The notes: generated from the letters alone by a model not told the origin. Shown: positions 10,306-20,409, counted from the first letter of the stretch. The stretch is DNA of 64,000 nucleotides from Luteolibacter sp. SL250 (GCF_026625605.1 NZ_CP113054.1:4092001-4156000); one strand, 5' to 3'. Program-made: numbers and translations.

Positions 10306-10411
10306 AAGCCTGGCATCCAACCGCTGTTGTTGGGATCTTGATTCCAGACCGGATCCCGGCGACCAGTATGGGAAACAACCTTTGTCACCCACTGGCAAAA
10401 TCCGACCAACG

Positions 10412-12937
10412 ATGAACACCCCTCCCGTTCCAGATCCGCCCGCCGACGCCTCCGGGAACTTCCGCGGCGTGAGCAAGGAGCAGCTTTTCGAAGCCATCCT
10501 CGGAAGCACGCCGGACCTGGCCTATATCTTCGATCTCGACCACCGCTTCATCTACGCGAACGCCGCGCTGCTGGCGATGTGGGGGAAGACCTGGGAGGAA
10601 GCGGAGGGAAAGAACTGCCTGGAGCTGGGGTATGAGCCATGGCATGCGGAGATGCATGACCGGGAGATCGAGCAGGTGGTGAGGACCGGAAAGCCCATCC
10701 GGGGGGACGTCCCGTTCAACGGGCAGGCGGGCAGGCGCATCTACGACTACATCTTCAACCCCGTGAGGTCCGCGGACGGGAAGATCATCGCCGTCGCCGG
10801 CACCACGCGCGATGTCACGGAGCGGAAGCAGGAGGAGGAGAAGTCCGCATTCCTTTCCGAACTGAGCCGGAAGCTGGCGCTGTGCTCCGACCGCGACCAT
10901 GCGGCGAACGAGGCGGTGGAGATGCTGGGGAAATTCCTGGATGGATCCCGCTGCCTCTTCGGCGAGGGGAACCGGAATGACAACCGCGTGGTCATCGAGA
11001 GCGACTGGGTGGCGGACGGCGTCACCTCCATCCGCGGGGAATACGAACTCTTCCAGTTCGGTGATATGGAGTGGTGGGACGCTTATTCCAAGGGCGACTA
11101 TACGGTGGAGGATGTCTCCACCCACGCGCAGACGCGGAACCAGGCGGAGGCGTATCTGAAAATGGGCGTCCGTTCCTATGCGGCGCAAACCGAAACCGTG
11201 GGCAGTGACCGTGTGCTCCTGCTCTCCGTGAACTCCGCCACGCCGCGGGTGTGGACCCCTCGGGAACTGGGGATCATCGCGGACGTGCTGGCCTGCCTTT
11301 CACCCGTCGTCGAGCGGTTCCGGGCGAAGCAGAAACTGGAGGTCCAGAACCAGAAGATGGGCATCCTGTGGGACGCCGCGCAGATCCTGCTGACCTCGGA
11401 CGACCCGGAGTCCATGCTGCAGCAGATCTTCGACGCCATCAGCGGCCCGCTGGGGCTGGACGTCTACATCAACTACATGAATGACGGCGACAGGCTGCGG
11501 CTGTCATCGTTCCGCGGGATCGGCCAGGAGGAGGCGGAGAGCCTCAGAACCCTGGAGTTCGGCCAGGCGATCTGCGGCACGGTCGCGCTCACCAGGCGCG
11601 CCATCATCGCCGGCAAGATCGAACGCAGCGACGACCCGAAGACCCAGGCGGTGAAATGCCTGGGGCTGAAGGCGTATATCTGCAACCCGCTCATCGCGGG
11701 CGAAGAGATCCTCGGCACCCTGTCATTCGGCAGCCGCACGAAGTCGTCCTTCTCCGTGGAGGAGGCCCAGTTCATCGAGACCATCACCCGCTACGTCACC
11801 GCGTCCTATGTGCGGATGCGGCTGGTCAACGACCTGCGGGAGTCCGACCGCAAGAAGGACCAGTTCCTGGCCACGCTGGCGCATGAACTGCGCAACCCCA
11901 TCTCCCCCATCCTCACCGGACTGGAGGTCATCCGCCTGTCATCAGGAGATCCCGGCAAGATCGAAAAGGTGTCCGGCATGATCCGTGACCAGACCCGGCA
12001 GATGGTCCATCTGATCGACGACCTGCTCGAGCTTTCCCGCATCTCCACCGGCAAGATCGTCCTCCGTCGGTCGCAGAATGACATCTGCGCCATCATCCGG
12101 GATGCCATCGACATCGCGGAACCCGCCTCGGAGCAGAAGAACCAGAAGATCATCTATTCCCGTCCGAATTCGGCACTGAAGATCGACTGCGACCCGCACC
12201 GGGTGTCCCAGGTCATCTCCAACCTCCTGGGGAACGCCATCAAATACACCCAGCACGGGGGGGAGATCCATGTCTCCGTGGAAGGTCAGGACGACACGGT
12301 CCGGATGGTCGTTTCCGACAACGGCATCGGCATCGAGCCATCCTCACAGCAGCGGGTCTTTTCGATGTTCGAACAGGAGGACACCGACCGGCAGGACGGC
12401 CTCGGCATCGGTCTCACGCTCGTCCGGAACCTGACGCAACTGCACGGCGGTGATGTGTCCCTCCACAGCGACGGAAAGGGCCTCGGCACCCGGGTGAGCG
12501 TTTCGTTGCCCCGGGGAAATTCCGCGCCCATGCCGCGGACGGTCACCGCGGACTCCTGGGACAACCAGTCCGAGGCACGGCAGCGGGACATCCTGGTGGT
12601 GGATGACGAACGCGCCGCGGCCGACATGCTCAAGCTGCTGCTGGACTCCCCGCAGCTCGCCGTCGATGTCGCCTACGATGGGGCGGAGGCCGTGGATAAA
12701 GTCCGCAAGTCCGGACCGGAGATCGTTTTCCTCGACCTCGGGATGCCGCGGATGGATGGCTTTGAAGCCGCGCGCGCCATCCGCGAGATACGGCCGGACA
12801 CCCTGCTGGTGGCGGTGAGCGGCTGGGGCCGCAGCGAGGACCGCGAGCGCACCGCCGCCTCCGGCTTTGTCAGGCATCTGGTGAAACCCGTCGCCCCTGC
12901 GGACATCTGGCGCGTCCTGAAGGAGCTTTCATCCTAG
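10412..12937 (+). CDS. Hybrid sensor histidine kinase (PAS-GAF-GAF-HisKA-HATPase-REC)
   Basis: 841 residues from ATG 10412, no membrane helices, so probably cytosolic. Order: PAS (about 20-140; FDLDHRFIYANAALLAMWGK, then VAGTTRDVTERKQ), two GAF-like domains (about 145-310 and 320-470), HisKA with the phospho-acceptor box LAHELRNPISP (His491), HATPase_c with N-box NLLGNAIKYT, G1 DNGIG and G2 GLGIGL, and a C-terminal receiver with IVFLDLGMP (Asp775) and VKPVAP. It autophosphorylates and passes phosphate to its own receiver; the output partner is not encoded next to it. The stimulus is unknown; GAF domains may bind a small ligand or chromophore. The upstream permease could supply or share the signal, but that is speculation. 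Confidence 0.93.
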   Translation: MNTPPVPDPPADASGNFRGVSKEQLFEAILGSTPDLAYIFDLDHRFIYANAALLAMWGKTWEEAEGKNCLELGYEPWHAEMHDREIEQVVRTGKPIRGDVPFNGQAGRRIYDYIFNPVRSADGKIIAVAGTTRDVTERKQEEEKSAFLSELSRKLALCSDRDHAANEAVEMLGKFLDGSRCLFGEGNRNDNRVVIESDWVADGVTSIRGEYELFQFGDMEWWDAYSKGDYTVEDVSTHAQTRNQAEAYLKMGVRSYAAQTETVGSDRVLLLSVNSATPRVWTPRELGIIADVLACLSPVVERFRAKQKLEVQNQKMGILWDAAQILLTSDDPESMLQQIFDAISGPLGLDVYINYMNDGDRLRLSSFRGIGQEEAESLRTLEFGQAICGTVALTRRAIIAGKIERSDDPKTQAVKCLGLKAYICNPLIAGEEILGTLSFGSRTKSSFSVEEAQFIETITRYVTASYVRMRLVNDLRESDRKKDQFLATLAHELRNPISPILTGLEVIRLSSGDPGKIEKVSGMIRDQTRQMVHLIDDLLELSRISTGKIVLRRSQNDICAIIRDAIDIAEPASEQKNQKIIYSRPNSALKIDCDPHRVSQVISNLLGNAIKYTQHGGEIHVSVEGQDDTVRMVVSDNGIGIEPSSQQRVFSMFEQEDTDRQDGLGIGLTLVRNLTQLHGGDVSLHSDGKGLGTRVSVSLPRGNSAPMPRTVTADSWDNQSEARQRDILVVDDERAAADMLKLLLDSPQLAVDVAYDGAEAVDKVRKSGPEIVFLDLGMPRMDGFEAARAIREIRPDTLLVAVSGWGRSEDRERTAASGFVRHLVKPVAPADIWRVLKELSS

Positions 12938-13056
12938 GTCGCGGTGAATCCCCCGGTGTGACGGCATGACGTTTTCCGACCGAAGTCATCCGCTTCCCCG
13001 TCATCTGGGGGAACGGTGAAAGGAGTGCAACGTGGTGTGGGTTTTCATGGAAACCG

Positions 13057-15018
13057 ATGAAAGCCCATTCACCTTTCGATGCCGTTGCCACTTTCTGGAA
13101 ATCCCTCACCCTCGCCGCGCTCGCGGCGTCCCTCTCGGCCGCACGCGCCGATGAGCTGCTGATCGATGCGGAGAGCTTCCCCAACCTGGGCGGCTGGGTG
13201 GTGGACCAGCAGTCGATGGACCAGATGGGTTCGCCCTACCTCATGGCCCACGGTCTGGGGGAACCGGTCGCGGATGCCAGGACCACCTTCCGCATCAACA
13301 AGGGCGGGAAACACCGCGTGTGGGTGCGCACCCGCGACTGGGTGGGGAAATGGAAGACGGATGAGTTCGAAGGGCCGATGAAGGCCACCGGATCACCGGG
13401 TATTTTCAACCTCGTCGTGAACGACCGTCCGCTCGAGATCCTCTTCGGCGAGAAAGGCGCGGAGTGGCACTGGCAGGACGGCGGGACCATCGAGCTGGCC
13501 GCCGGGGAGCACCACCTCGCGCTGCGTGACCTGACCGGCTTCAACGGACGTTGCGACGCCATCTTCCTCAGCGATGACACCGGCATCGTGCCCGGCGCAT
13601 CACTCGCGGAGATCCAGGCGCTGCGCGTGCGTCTGCTGCCACAGCAGCAGGTGGTGGAGGAAAAGGAAGGCTATGATCTGGTGGTGGTCGGCGGCGGCAT
13701 GGCGGGCATCTGCTCCGCCGTCAGCGCGGCCCGCTACGGCTGCAAGGTGGCCCTGATCCATGACCGCCCCATCCTGGGCGGCAACAACAGCTCGGAAGTG
13801 CGCGTCGGCCTTTCCGGACTGATCCGCAAGAAACCCTACCCGGAGCTGGGGAACCTGGTCGAGCAACTGGGACCCGTCGGCCACTGGAACCTCTGGGAGG
13901 CCAACCGGCAGCCGGAGCTGGAATACAGCAAGGAGATCCTCGCGGTCATCAAGCAGCACCCCGAGAAGAAGGAGCACAACGCCGGGGAAGCCTCGAACTA
14001 CCAGGATGACAAGAAGCTCCGGTACGTCCTCGCGGAAAAGAACATCACCCTGTTCCTGGAATCCCGCGCCAACGCGGTGGAGATGAAGGACGGCAAAATC
14101 ACCTCCGTGCTGGCGCAGCACACCCGCAGCGGACAGAAGGTGAAGGTCGCCGGCAGGATCTTCGCCGACTGCACCGGTGACGGAAACCTCGGCCACCTCG
14201 CTAAGGCGGACTACCGCATCGGCCGCGAGTCGAAGGCGCACACCGACGAGGAGCTGGCCCCATCCGTGGAGGATGATCTGGTGATGGGCACCTCCGTCCA
14301 GTGGAACACCCGCGTGGAGGAAAGTGCCTCCGCTTTCCCGAAAGTCACCTGGGGCCTCGGCTTCACCGAGAAAACCTGCGTGGAAACCTTCCGCGGCGAC
14401 TGGGACTGGGAAACCGGGGCCAACCTGAACAACGCGACGCAGATGGAGGAGATCCGCGACTACGCGCTGCGGGTCGTCTTCGGCAACTGGAGCGTGCTGA
14501 AAAACAGCGCCGACCCCGCGCGGCAGAAAAAATTCGCCAACAGGAAGCTCAACTGGGTCGCCTACATCGGCGGCAAGCGGGAGTCGCGCAGACTGATGGG
14601 TGAGTTCGTCCTCAGGCAGCAGGACATCGTCGGAGCCATCCCCTACCCGGATGCCTCCGTGACCACCACATGGACCATCGATCTGCACTACCCGGAAAAG
14701 CCGCTGTGCGCGTGCGATGCCTTCCAGTCGAAAGCCCACCACCTCAACATCAAGCCCTACCCCATCCCCTACCGCTGCTTCTATTCGCGGAATGTCCCGA
14801 ACCTGATGATGGCCGGGCGCAACATCAGCGTCACCCACGTGGCGCTGGGCACCGTGCGCGTCATGCGGACCACCGGCATGATGGGCGAAGTCGTCGGCAT
14901 GGCAAATGCCATCATGAAGGAGCACCAGTGCCTGCCGAAGGACGTCTATACCGATCATCTGCCGCAGTTGAAGCAGCTCATGACGGAAGGCGTCCCCGGG
15001 GCGCCGAGGTTGAAGTGA
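13057..15018 (+). CDS. Secreted FAD-dependent oxidoreductase (FAD_oxidored family)
   Basis: 653 residues. Signal peptide (LTLAALAASLSAARA) followed by an N-terminal jelly-roll-like domain of about 170 residues (DAESFPNLGGWVVDQQ, WVRTRDWVG, LAAGEHHLALRDLTG), then the Rossmann dinucleotide motif VVVGGGMAGICSAVSAARYG around residue 210 and the family motif GGNNSSEVRVGLSG. The acidic ADCTGDGNLGHLA and the late MMAGRNISVTHVALGTVRVM segment complete the FAD-binding fold. Members of this family occur in Bacteroidetes and Verrucomicrobia polysaccharide-use clusters; the substrate is not established. It lies alone, with a DUF4838 gene converging from downstream; that pairing of two exported proteins suggests polysaccharide processing, but only by context. 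Confidence 0.88.
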   Translation: MKAHSPFDAVATFWKSLTLAALAASLSAARADELLIDAESFPNLGGWVVDQQSMDQMGSPYLMAHGLGEPVADARTTFRINKGGKHRVWVRTRDWVGKWKTDEFEGPMKATGSPGIFNLVVNDRPLEILFGEKGAEWHWQDGGTIELAAGEHHLALRDLTGFNGRCDAIFLSDDTGIVPGASLAEIQALRVRLLPQQQVVEEKEGYDLVVVGGGMAGICSAVSAARYGCKVALIHDRPILGGNNSSEVRVGLSGLIRKKPYPELGNLVEQLGPVGHWNLWEANRQPELEYSKEILAVIKQHPEKKEHNAGEASNYQDDKKLRYVLAEKNITLFLESRANAVEMKDGKITSVLAQHTRSGQKVKVAGRIFADCTGDGNLGHLAKADYRIGRESKAHTDEELAPSVEDDLVMGTSVQWNTRVEESASAFPKVTWGLGFTEKTCVETFRGDWDWETGANLNNATQMEEIRDYALRVVFGNWSVLKNSADPARQKKFANRKLNWVAYIGGKRESRRLMGEFVLRQQDIVGAIPYPDASVTTTWTIDLHYPEKPLCACDAFQSKAHHLNIKPYPIPYRCFYSRNVPNLMMAGRNISVTHVALGTVRVMRTTGMMGEVVGMANAIMKEHQCLPKDVYTDHLPQLKQLMTEGVPGAPRLK

Positions 15019-15045
15019 TGTAGGGCTGGGAGTGCATCACTCCAG

Positions 15046-15214
15046 GTAGCGGAACGGCTGCGCCGTTACGGTTGGGGGCATCCACCTCCCTCCCTGATGA
15101 TCCGCACGGGAGGGAGCTTCACCCATGGAAGTCAGGGACGACATCCCCTCCCCTGCGGACCCCGGGGAGGAACGAAGTTCACCCGGCCGAAACGCCTCAG
15201 CCGTTCCGCTGCGC
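15046..15214. repeat. Palindromic BIME-like element, copy 1
   Basis: A 169-bp intergenic element. Its left end reads GTAGCGGAACGGCTGCGCCG and its right end closes with the inverted form AGCCGTTCCGCTGCGC, so the ends are inverted repeats and each end can fold by itself (AACGGC/GCCGTT around TGC). The interior contains a second inverted pair (CCTCCCT...GGGAGGG). Arrangement and end sequence match the element at 26884-27068. It abuts the stop codon of the DUF4838 gene on the opposite strand. Confidence 0.7.
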
Positions 15215-17539
15215 TTATGGCCTGCCGATCATGAAGATCCGGTCCACGTGGATGGCGGTGGCCGGGTCCGCCTTGCCCGTGGGTGCCAGCCAGAATGAAT
15301 GCTCCGGTCCCAGGATATGCTCGCCGAGATGGATCGTGCGGTAGCCGCCTCCCGCGAGGTCGGCGAAGGACACGGACTTCTCCACGACCATCCGGTTGTT
15401 CCGGCTGTCGTAGATCCCGCAGCGGAAGGCCACTCCCTCCGCTGCCGGCCCATCGACGCGCACCACGAGATGGGCGTCGAGCGTTCTCGTCCGCTTGCGC
15501 AGTGGAGGCCTCGCCTGCACCAGCCACTTTGCGGTGCCCAGCTTCAGCCTCACCGCGCGTCCGTTCGACGCGGCTGCATCATCGACCAGCGAGGTGAATT
15601 CACCCTCCGGGTCGTGGAGGTTCATCAGCACCTCCTGGACATCCACCCAATCCTTCCGCTCCAGCCCCTTGCACTCCTCCGGAGCGGTGCCGGTCGGTGG
15701 CAGGCACTCATTCCTCCGCAGGCCCATCAACTGCCGCAGGCTCAGCGTCGGTGTCATCCGCCACGCCGGGTCGATGCCAAGCTCCACCGCGTCCCGCAGG
15801 AAGGCATCACACTCCGCCGCCGCATCCTCCGCGGAGGGGAAAATTTCCTCCCCACCCGCGGCCAGGATCCCATCCAGGTAGCGGAGGATCTTCAGATACC
15901 GGTAGGCCAGCTCCTCGATCCTCACCCGCCGGTGGAACTCCGGCTCCGTCCTGACGGCGTCCAGCGCCTTCGCGAAACACGCCCCGGCCTCCGCCAGCAC
16001 CGCGCCATCGAACCCGGAGAGATCCGGATCACCATACCCCGGCACCGTCCCCTTGGCGCGCACCGTCCGGTCGAGCAACCGCAGGTATTCATCCAGATGC
16101 GGCGCGGCAGGTCCGTAGTAGCCGGAGAGGAACCGCTGGATCAGCGCCTCCGCATCCCGCTCCGGGTCCCACAGCAACTGGGAGGAGAGCCAGCCTTTCA
16201 GCGCGATGAAATCCGTGAACTGGTGCGTGCTTTCATAGCCCTGCTCGAACACACCCGCCGCGCCCATCTTGACGAAAAGCGGGATGTTCTCCGACAACGG
16301 ATGGACATTCGGATGCAGGCGCACCGCATCGAGGAAATCGACCGCGTAGTCCCAGATGAACAGTTGCTTCGAGATCGCCGCCCACGCCCTCATGTCCGTC
16401 ATGAACGCCTCGTTCCGCGGCGAGTCCAGCTCATGGCTGCTGTCCGCCTCGATCGGGCACAGGCGGATCATCACATTGTCCGCCGGGACGATGCCCTTCG
16501 GCGCGGCCCGCGTGTACTGGTAGGCCAGCGTCTCCACGAACATCTCCGGCCTCACCTTCGCCACCTCCGCGGCGATGCCGTTGACGAAGTCGAGCATCAG
16601 CCCGGACGGCCCGCCCAGCTTCGCCTCGATCTCCCCGCAGGCGGTGCATCCGCATTTCCGGATGTTGTCGTTCTGGCTCACGGAGATGATGCGGGATTCC
16701 GGATGCTCCCGGACCATCGCCACCGTCCGCGCGGCGGCTTCCTTCCGCAGCTCCGGATTGCTGAGGCAGAGCTGGGAGTTCTCCGCCGTTCGCTTGCCGT
16801 CGATCTCGCTGAACCATTCCGGATGGTTGGCGAAATACCTGTCCGGCGGGATCAGCCGGTGGAACGTGTGGACGAAGCCGATAATCTCCACATCCCCGCC
16901 CAGTTCCTGCGGGATGGGTTTGTAGCCGATGACCCGTCCGTTGCGCTTCCGCTTCACCGCGAACTCCGGATGGTCCACGTAGTCACGGAAAAACGGATCC
17001 CGGTACATCAGCGGCGGACGGTAGCGGACATCCAGCGCAGGCACGGACAGATCCTTTTTCTTCGGAACGAAACCGGCGTCCGACGTGAACCACTCGAAGC
17101 CGATGTGCTCCTCCAGAAAAACATAGGCCGCATACAGGACGCCGCGCGGCCCTCCTCCTGACACCAGCAGGCGGTTGCCATGCGTGCGGATCACCACGCC
17201 ATCCTCGCCCAGGCTGCCACGGTCCACACCCAGCTCCGACAGCAGTCCATCCGCCGCCGCGCCCACCAGGATCGCGGGCTGGTCCTTGCCCACCTCCGCC
17301 GCATCCACCAGCCGGAACTCCGCACCCACCACACCTGCCAGGTGATCCGACAGCTCCTTCGCCGCATGGCGGCTGACCGGCCCATCCGCCGCCCCATAGC
17401 CGATCACCACGGCAGGCTTCCCATCCACCGCCAACTGTAGCCCGCCGGGCTTCACCTCATCCGCACCACCCCGCCCCGCCGCCAGCAATGCCGCCATGGC
17501 CACCACCGCCGTGATGCCCCATCTCCGCCACCCGCGCAT
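15215..17539 (-). CDS. Secreted DUF4838 domain protein (GH-like)
   Basis: About 774 residues from ATG 17539, which has an AAGGA Shine-Dalgarno ten bases upstream; a second ATG at 17560 is in frame but would overlap that site. The signal peptide is WGITAVVAMAALLAAGRGGA. Residues about 30-140 form a chitobiase/GH20-N-like domain (VIGYGAADGPVSRHAAKELS). The centre carries the DUF4838 core: HPEWFSEIDGKR, SQLCLSNPELR, SVSQNDNIRKCGCTACGEIE and CPIEADSSHELDSP. A C-terminal jelly-roll (FRCGIYDSRNNRMVVEKSVS) ends in FMIGRP. Such proteins are exported and related to alpha-glucuronidase-like folds; activity is unproven. The gene converges on the FAD oxidoreductase. Confidence 0.87.
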   Translation of the reverse strand: MRGWRRWGITAVVAMAALLAAGRGGADEVKPGGLQLAVDGKPAVVIGYGAADGPVSRHAAKELSDHLAGVVGAEFRLVDAAEVGKDQPAILVGAAADGLLSELGVDRGSLGEDGVVIRTHGNRLLVSGGGPRGVLYAAYVFLEEHIGFEWFTSDAGFVPKKKDLSVPALDVRYRPPLMYRDPFFRDYVDHPEFAVKRKRNGRVIGYKPIPQELGGDVEIIGFVHTFHRLIPPDRYFANHPEWFSEIDGKRTAENSQLCLSNPELRKEAAARTVAMVREHPESRIISVSQNDNIRKCGCTACGEIEAKLGGPSGLMLDFVNGIAAEVAKVRPEMFVETLAYQYTRAAPKGIVPADNVMIRLCPIEADSSHELDSPRNEAFMTDMRAWAAISKQLFIWDYAVDFLDAVRLHPNVHPLSENIPLFVKMGAAGVFEQGYESTHQFTDFIALKGWLSSQLLWDPERDAEALIQRFLSGYYGPAAPHLDEYLRLLDRTVRAKGTVPGYGDPDLSGFDGAVLAEAGACFAKALDAVRTEPEFHRRVRIEELAYRYLKILRYLDGILAAGGEEIFPSAEDAAAECDAFLRDAVELGIDPAWRMTPTLSLRQLMGLRRNECLPPTGTAPEECKGLERKDWVDVQEVLMNLHDPEGEFTSLVDDAAASNGRAVRLKLGTAKWLVQARPPLRKRTRTLDAHLVVRVDGPAAEGVAFRCGIYDSRNNRMVVEKSVSFADLAGGGYRTIHLGEHILGPEHSFWLAPTGKADPATAIHVDRIFMIGRP

Positions 17540-17722
17540 GGCCGTCCGTTCCTTCGTCATATCCCCCCACCGAGCCGCCCGATCCACGCCACGGCAAGCA
17601 GGATGACCCAAAGCGGACGACTTTGAGAAAAAAACGGACAACAGTGCGCGAGCAGGGAAAGGGGCACAAGCTTCTCCCCCGACCGGGTTGCGGATACCGG
17701 GATCCGGGCGATATTGCAGGCA

Positions 17723-17935
17723 ATGAAAACGGAAAAGAGAGACGCCCTGGAGATCCTCTGGAGCAACATCCGCACGGCACGGTCGGAGCTTGAAGGACTG
17801 CTGCGCGGGACGGGTGATGCCACCGGGGATGGAACCGACCGGATGGGCCTGCGCGCCAAAGTGGAGGATAAACTCACCGAGCTTTTGTTCGAGTTCATCG
17901 ACCTGACGGAGGAGCGCTTCCACGTGGCCGTGTGA
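17723..17935 (+). CDS. Small hypothetical protein, helical
   Basis: 70 residues from ATG 17723, beginning MKTEKRDALEILWSNIRTAR. The sequence is charged and helix-forming, without signal peptide or membrane segment, and ends LIDLTEERFHVAV-like with alternating hydrophobic positions (LTELLFEFIDL) that could pair as a coiled coil. It sits upstream of the siderophore receptor in the same direction and divergent from the DUF4838 gene. No family was recognised. Its length and codon pattern are acceptable for a real gene, but a chance frame is not excluded. Confidence 0.5.
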   Translation: MKTEKRDALEILWSNIRTARSELEGLLRGTGDATGDGTDRMGLRAKVEDKLTELLFEFIDLTEERFHVAV

Positions 17936-18080
17936 TGGCAGCGGATGATCCGTTGGGTGGAGATCGCCCGTTCCCTGTCTGATGGATTTCCACCTGCCAG
18001 GTGGACGAACGCGAAGTTTTGGGGGGAGGCTTTTCCGAAGTTCCATTTGAGGATTCGCGGTTGACAGCTCATTGTTGATA

Positions 18081-18096
18081 TTGAGACTCATCTCAA
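18081..18096. promoter_or_regulatory. Fur-box-like palindrome upstream of TonB receptor
   Basis: TTGAGACTCATCTCAA is a perfect 6-4-6 inverted repeat 73 bases before the receptor start. It differs by one missing T from the TTGAGA...TCTCAA Fur boxes known upstream of siderophore receptors in proteobacteria. A TTGACA hexamer at 18061-18066 could be the -35 element. Iron-dependent repression is therefore likely, but rests on one site. Confidence 0.6.
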
Positions 18097-18168
18097 CATC
18101 TGGAGCAACTTCAGAGCCAAGGGCCTTCTTCCCCCCACCGAAGGTCCATCCTCACGAAATCCACATCC

Positions 18169-20409
18169 ATGAAACACCGAGCATCCTCCATCGGAAGATT
18201 CACCCTCCTCGCCGCGATCAGTTCGGCGGTCCTGCCGCTCTCCGCGACCGCCGCCCCTCAGAAGCCCCCCACTGACGACGAAGCCCAGGACTCCGGGAGC
18301 CTCCCGGAGCTGGAGATCACCGCACAGAAAGTTGCCACTCATACCACGACCGGCACAAGGACCCAGACCCCCATCATTTCCACCCCGCAGTCCATTTCCG
18401 CGATCACCCGGGCGGAATTGGACGCCCGCGGCGTGCAGCGCCTGACAGAAGCCGTTTCCTACACCGCAGGTGTGCTGGCGGCGGATCAGGGGATGGACAG
18501 CCGCTGGGATGGCCTGCGAATCCGGGGCTACAGCGCGGGCAGTGATACCAGCAACTTCTATCTGGACGGACTGCGTGGCCCGAGTGGCGGACAGTGGACG
18601 AAGGGGCAATTCGACACCTTCGGGTTGGAACGGGTGGAGGTCGTGAAAGGTCCATCCGGAGTTTCCTACGGCCTCGTCACACCGGGCGGTCTGATCAATG
18701 CGGTGAGCAAGCGCCCGACCGACGATCCATTCGGTTCCGCCGGCCTCCAGTATGGCAGCCACGATACGATCCAGGGAACCTTCGACACCAGCGGCGGGCT
18801 CGGGATGGAGGGCCTCAGATACCGTATCGCAGGCCTTTACCGCGACGGAAACTCCGAAGTGGATCATACCGAATTGAGCCGCTTCTTCATCGCGCCCAGC
18901 CTCACGTGGGACATCACCGACCGCACATCGCTGACCATCCTGACGCAGTATCAGAAAGATGAAGGAGGGGCCACTTTCCAGTTCCTACCGACGGTCGGGA
19001 CGCTGACCCGCGGTCCATTCGGCTACCTCGACAATTCGACCTTTCTTGGCGAGCCGGATTGGAATGTCTATGACCGCGAGCAATTCGCCATCGGCTACCA
19101 GTTCCAGCACCAGTTCAACGACCATCTGACGTTCCGCCAGAATCTCCGCTACACCCACGTGGACAACCTCTATCATGCCATGGTGGGTGGGACCGGCAGC
19201 ACCCCCACCACGTTCGGCCGCCGGGCGATCGTAGGGGATGGAATTTCCGATGGACTCGCGGTCGATACCTTGTTGGAGGCGAAATTCGAAACCGGACCTG
19301 TCCAGCATACCTTGGTTGGTGGAGTGGATTACGTCTATTCGGACTGGAGCCACCTCCGGTTGGTCAACAGTTCGGCAGCCGCCGTCGGCCCTCCGATCAA
19401 TATCTACGATCCGGTGTATACTCCTGGCATTGATCAAACCCTGAAGGCCAGCACCGCCTGGGCCGGGCCGGATGTGGACGCCACCGAAAGCCAGCTCGGG
19501 ATCTACCTGCAGGAGCAGGCGGTTTTCGGTCCGTTGCACGCCACGCTCGGAATCCGCCATGACTGGCACCGGGTTGACTATGACCAGGCGAACCTGACGG
19601 GTTCGGACCACGAAGGGAATGGGATCGAGGGCGCACCCACAAAATTCAAAGTCACTCCGTCCGCGACAACATGGCGGGGCGGACTCCTCTATCTGTTCGA
19701 CAACGGTCTCGCCCCGTACGTCAGCTACACCACCTCATTCGAGGCCGCGCCGTACAGCAACCTCGATCTCGCCGGCGATCCTCTCCGTGAACCGGTGGAA
19801 TCCGAGCAATACGAGATCGGCTTGAAATACCAGCCATGGGAGAAGGCTCTCTTCACAGCCTCACTCTTCCAGTTGACCGAGGAAAATGGTGAGGTGCAGG
19901 TGCAGGCGGGACCTCCGCGCTACGCGCAGGTCGGTGAATCCGAGACCCGCGGATTCGAGTTCGAAGGACGCATGGAAATGGCCGAAGGTCTGGACCTGAT
20001 CGCCACCTACACCTATCTCGATACTGAAATCACCAGGAGCAGCGCGCTGCTCGCCGCGCAGGCAGGAAATGATTTGCCCGGTGTGCCGGAACACCTTGCG
20101 TCCCTGTGGCTGACCTACACGTTCCAGCAGACCTTCCTGGAAGGGCTGAGCGTGGGCGGCGGGGTCCGCTACGTGGGAAGCAGCTATGGAGATGCCGCCA
20201 ACAGCATCGAAATCCCGCATTACATGCTGTTCGATGCCGCCATCAACTACGATCTGGGCAGGGCATCGTCAGCCCTGGAGGGCATGTCCGTGCGTCTGAG
20301 CGCGACGAACCTCGCCGACAAACGCTACGTTGCCACCGCCACCGGAAACACGTCCGCGTTCTACGGCTCCGGCCGGTTCGTCAACCTCGGGCTGAACTAT
20401 CGCTGGTGA
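18169..20409 (+). CDS. TonB-dependent siderophore receptor
   Basis: 746 residues with signal peptide ending SATAAP. The TonB box region is followed by the plug domain (about residues 60-190): STPQSISAITRAELDARGV, TEAVSYTAGV, LRIRGYSAG, ERVEVVKGPSGVSYG and PGGLINAVSKRP, the siderophore-type (FhuA/FpvA) signature. The rest is a 22-strand barrel with aromatic-ended strands, closing with NLADKRYVATAT and GRFVNLGLNYRW, whose terminal aromatic residue is the usual outer-membrane insertion signal. It imports ferric siderophores across the outer membrane using TonB energy. The upstream Fur-like palindrome and two downstream esterase genes support a role in iron uptake; the exact siderophore is unknown. 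Confidence 0.94.
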   Translation: MKHRASSIGRFTLLAAISSAVLPLSATAAPQKPPTDDEAQDSGSLPELEITAQKVATHTTTGTRTQTPIISTPQSISAITRAELDARGVQRLTEAVSYTAGVLAADQGMDSRWDGLRIRGYSAGSDTSNFYLDGLRGPSGGQWTKGQFDTFGLERVEVVKGPSGVSYGLVTPGGLINAVSKRPTDDPFGSAGLQYGSHDTIQGTFDTSGGLGMEGLRYRIAGLYRDGNSEVDHTELSRFFIAPSLTWDITDRTSLTILTQYQKDEGGATFQFLPTVGTLTRGPFGYLDNSTFLGEPDWNVYDREQFAIGYQFQHQFNDHLTFRQNLRYTHVDNLYHAMVGGTGSTPTTFGRRAIVGDGISDGLAVDTLLEAKFETGPVQHTLVGGVDYVYSDWSHLRLVNSSAAAVGPPINIYDPVYTPGIDQTLKASTAWAGPDVDATESQLGIYLQEQAVFGPLHATLGIRHDWHRVDYDQANLTGSDHEGNGIEGAPTKFKVTPSATTWRGGLLYLFDNGLAPYVSYTTSFEAAPYSNLDLAGDPLREPVESEQYEIGLKYQPWEKALFTASLFQLTEENGEVQVQAGPPRYAQVGESETRGFEFEGRMEMAEGLDLIATYTYLDTEITRSSALLAAQAGNDLPGVPEHLASLWLTYTFQQTFLEGLSVGGGVRYVGSSYGDAANSIEIPHYMLFDAAINYDLGRASSALEGMSVRLSATNLADKRYVATATGNTSAFYGSGRFVNLGLNYRW

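Noticed and set aside
15299..17161. Plus-strand 620-codon frame opposite the DUF4838 gene
   Set aside because: Composition (His/Arg/Gln rich) is typical of antisense frames; the minus frame carries recognisable domains.
17540..18091. N-terminal extension of the DUF4838 frame back to 18091
   Set aside because: It precedes a clear signal peptide and Shine-Dalgarno at 17539 and overlaps the small gene and promoter region of the receptor.
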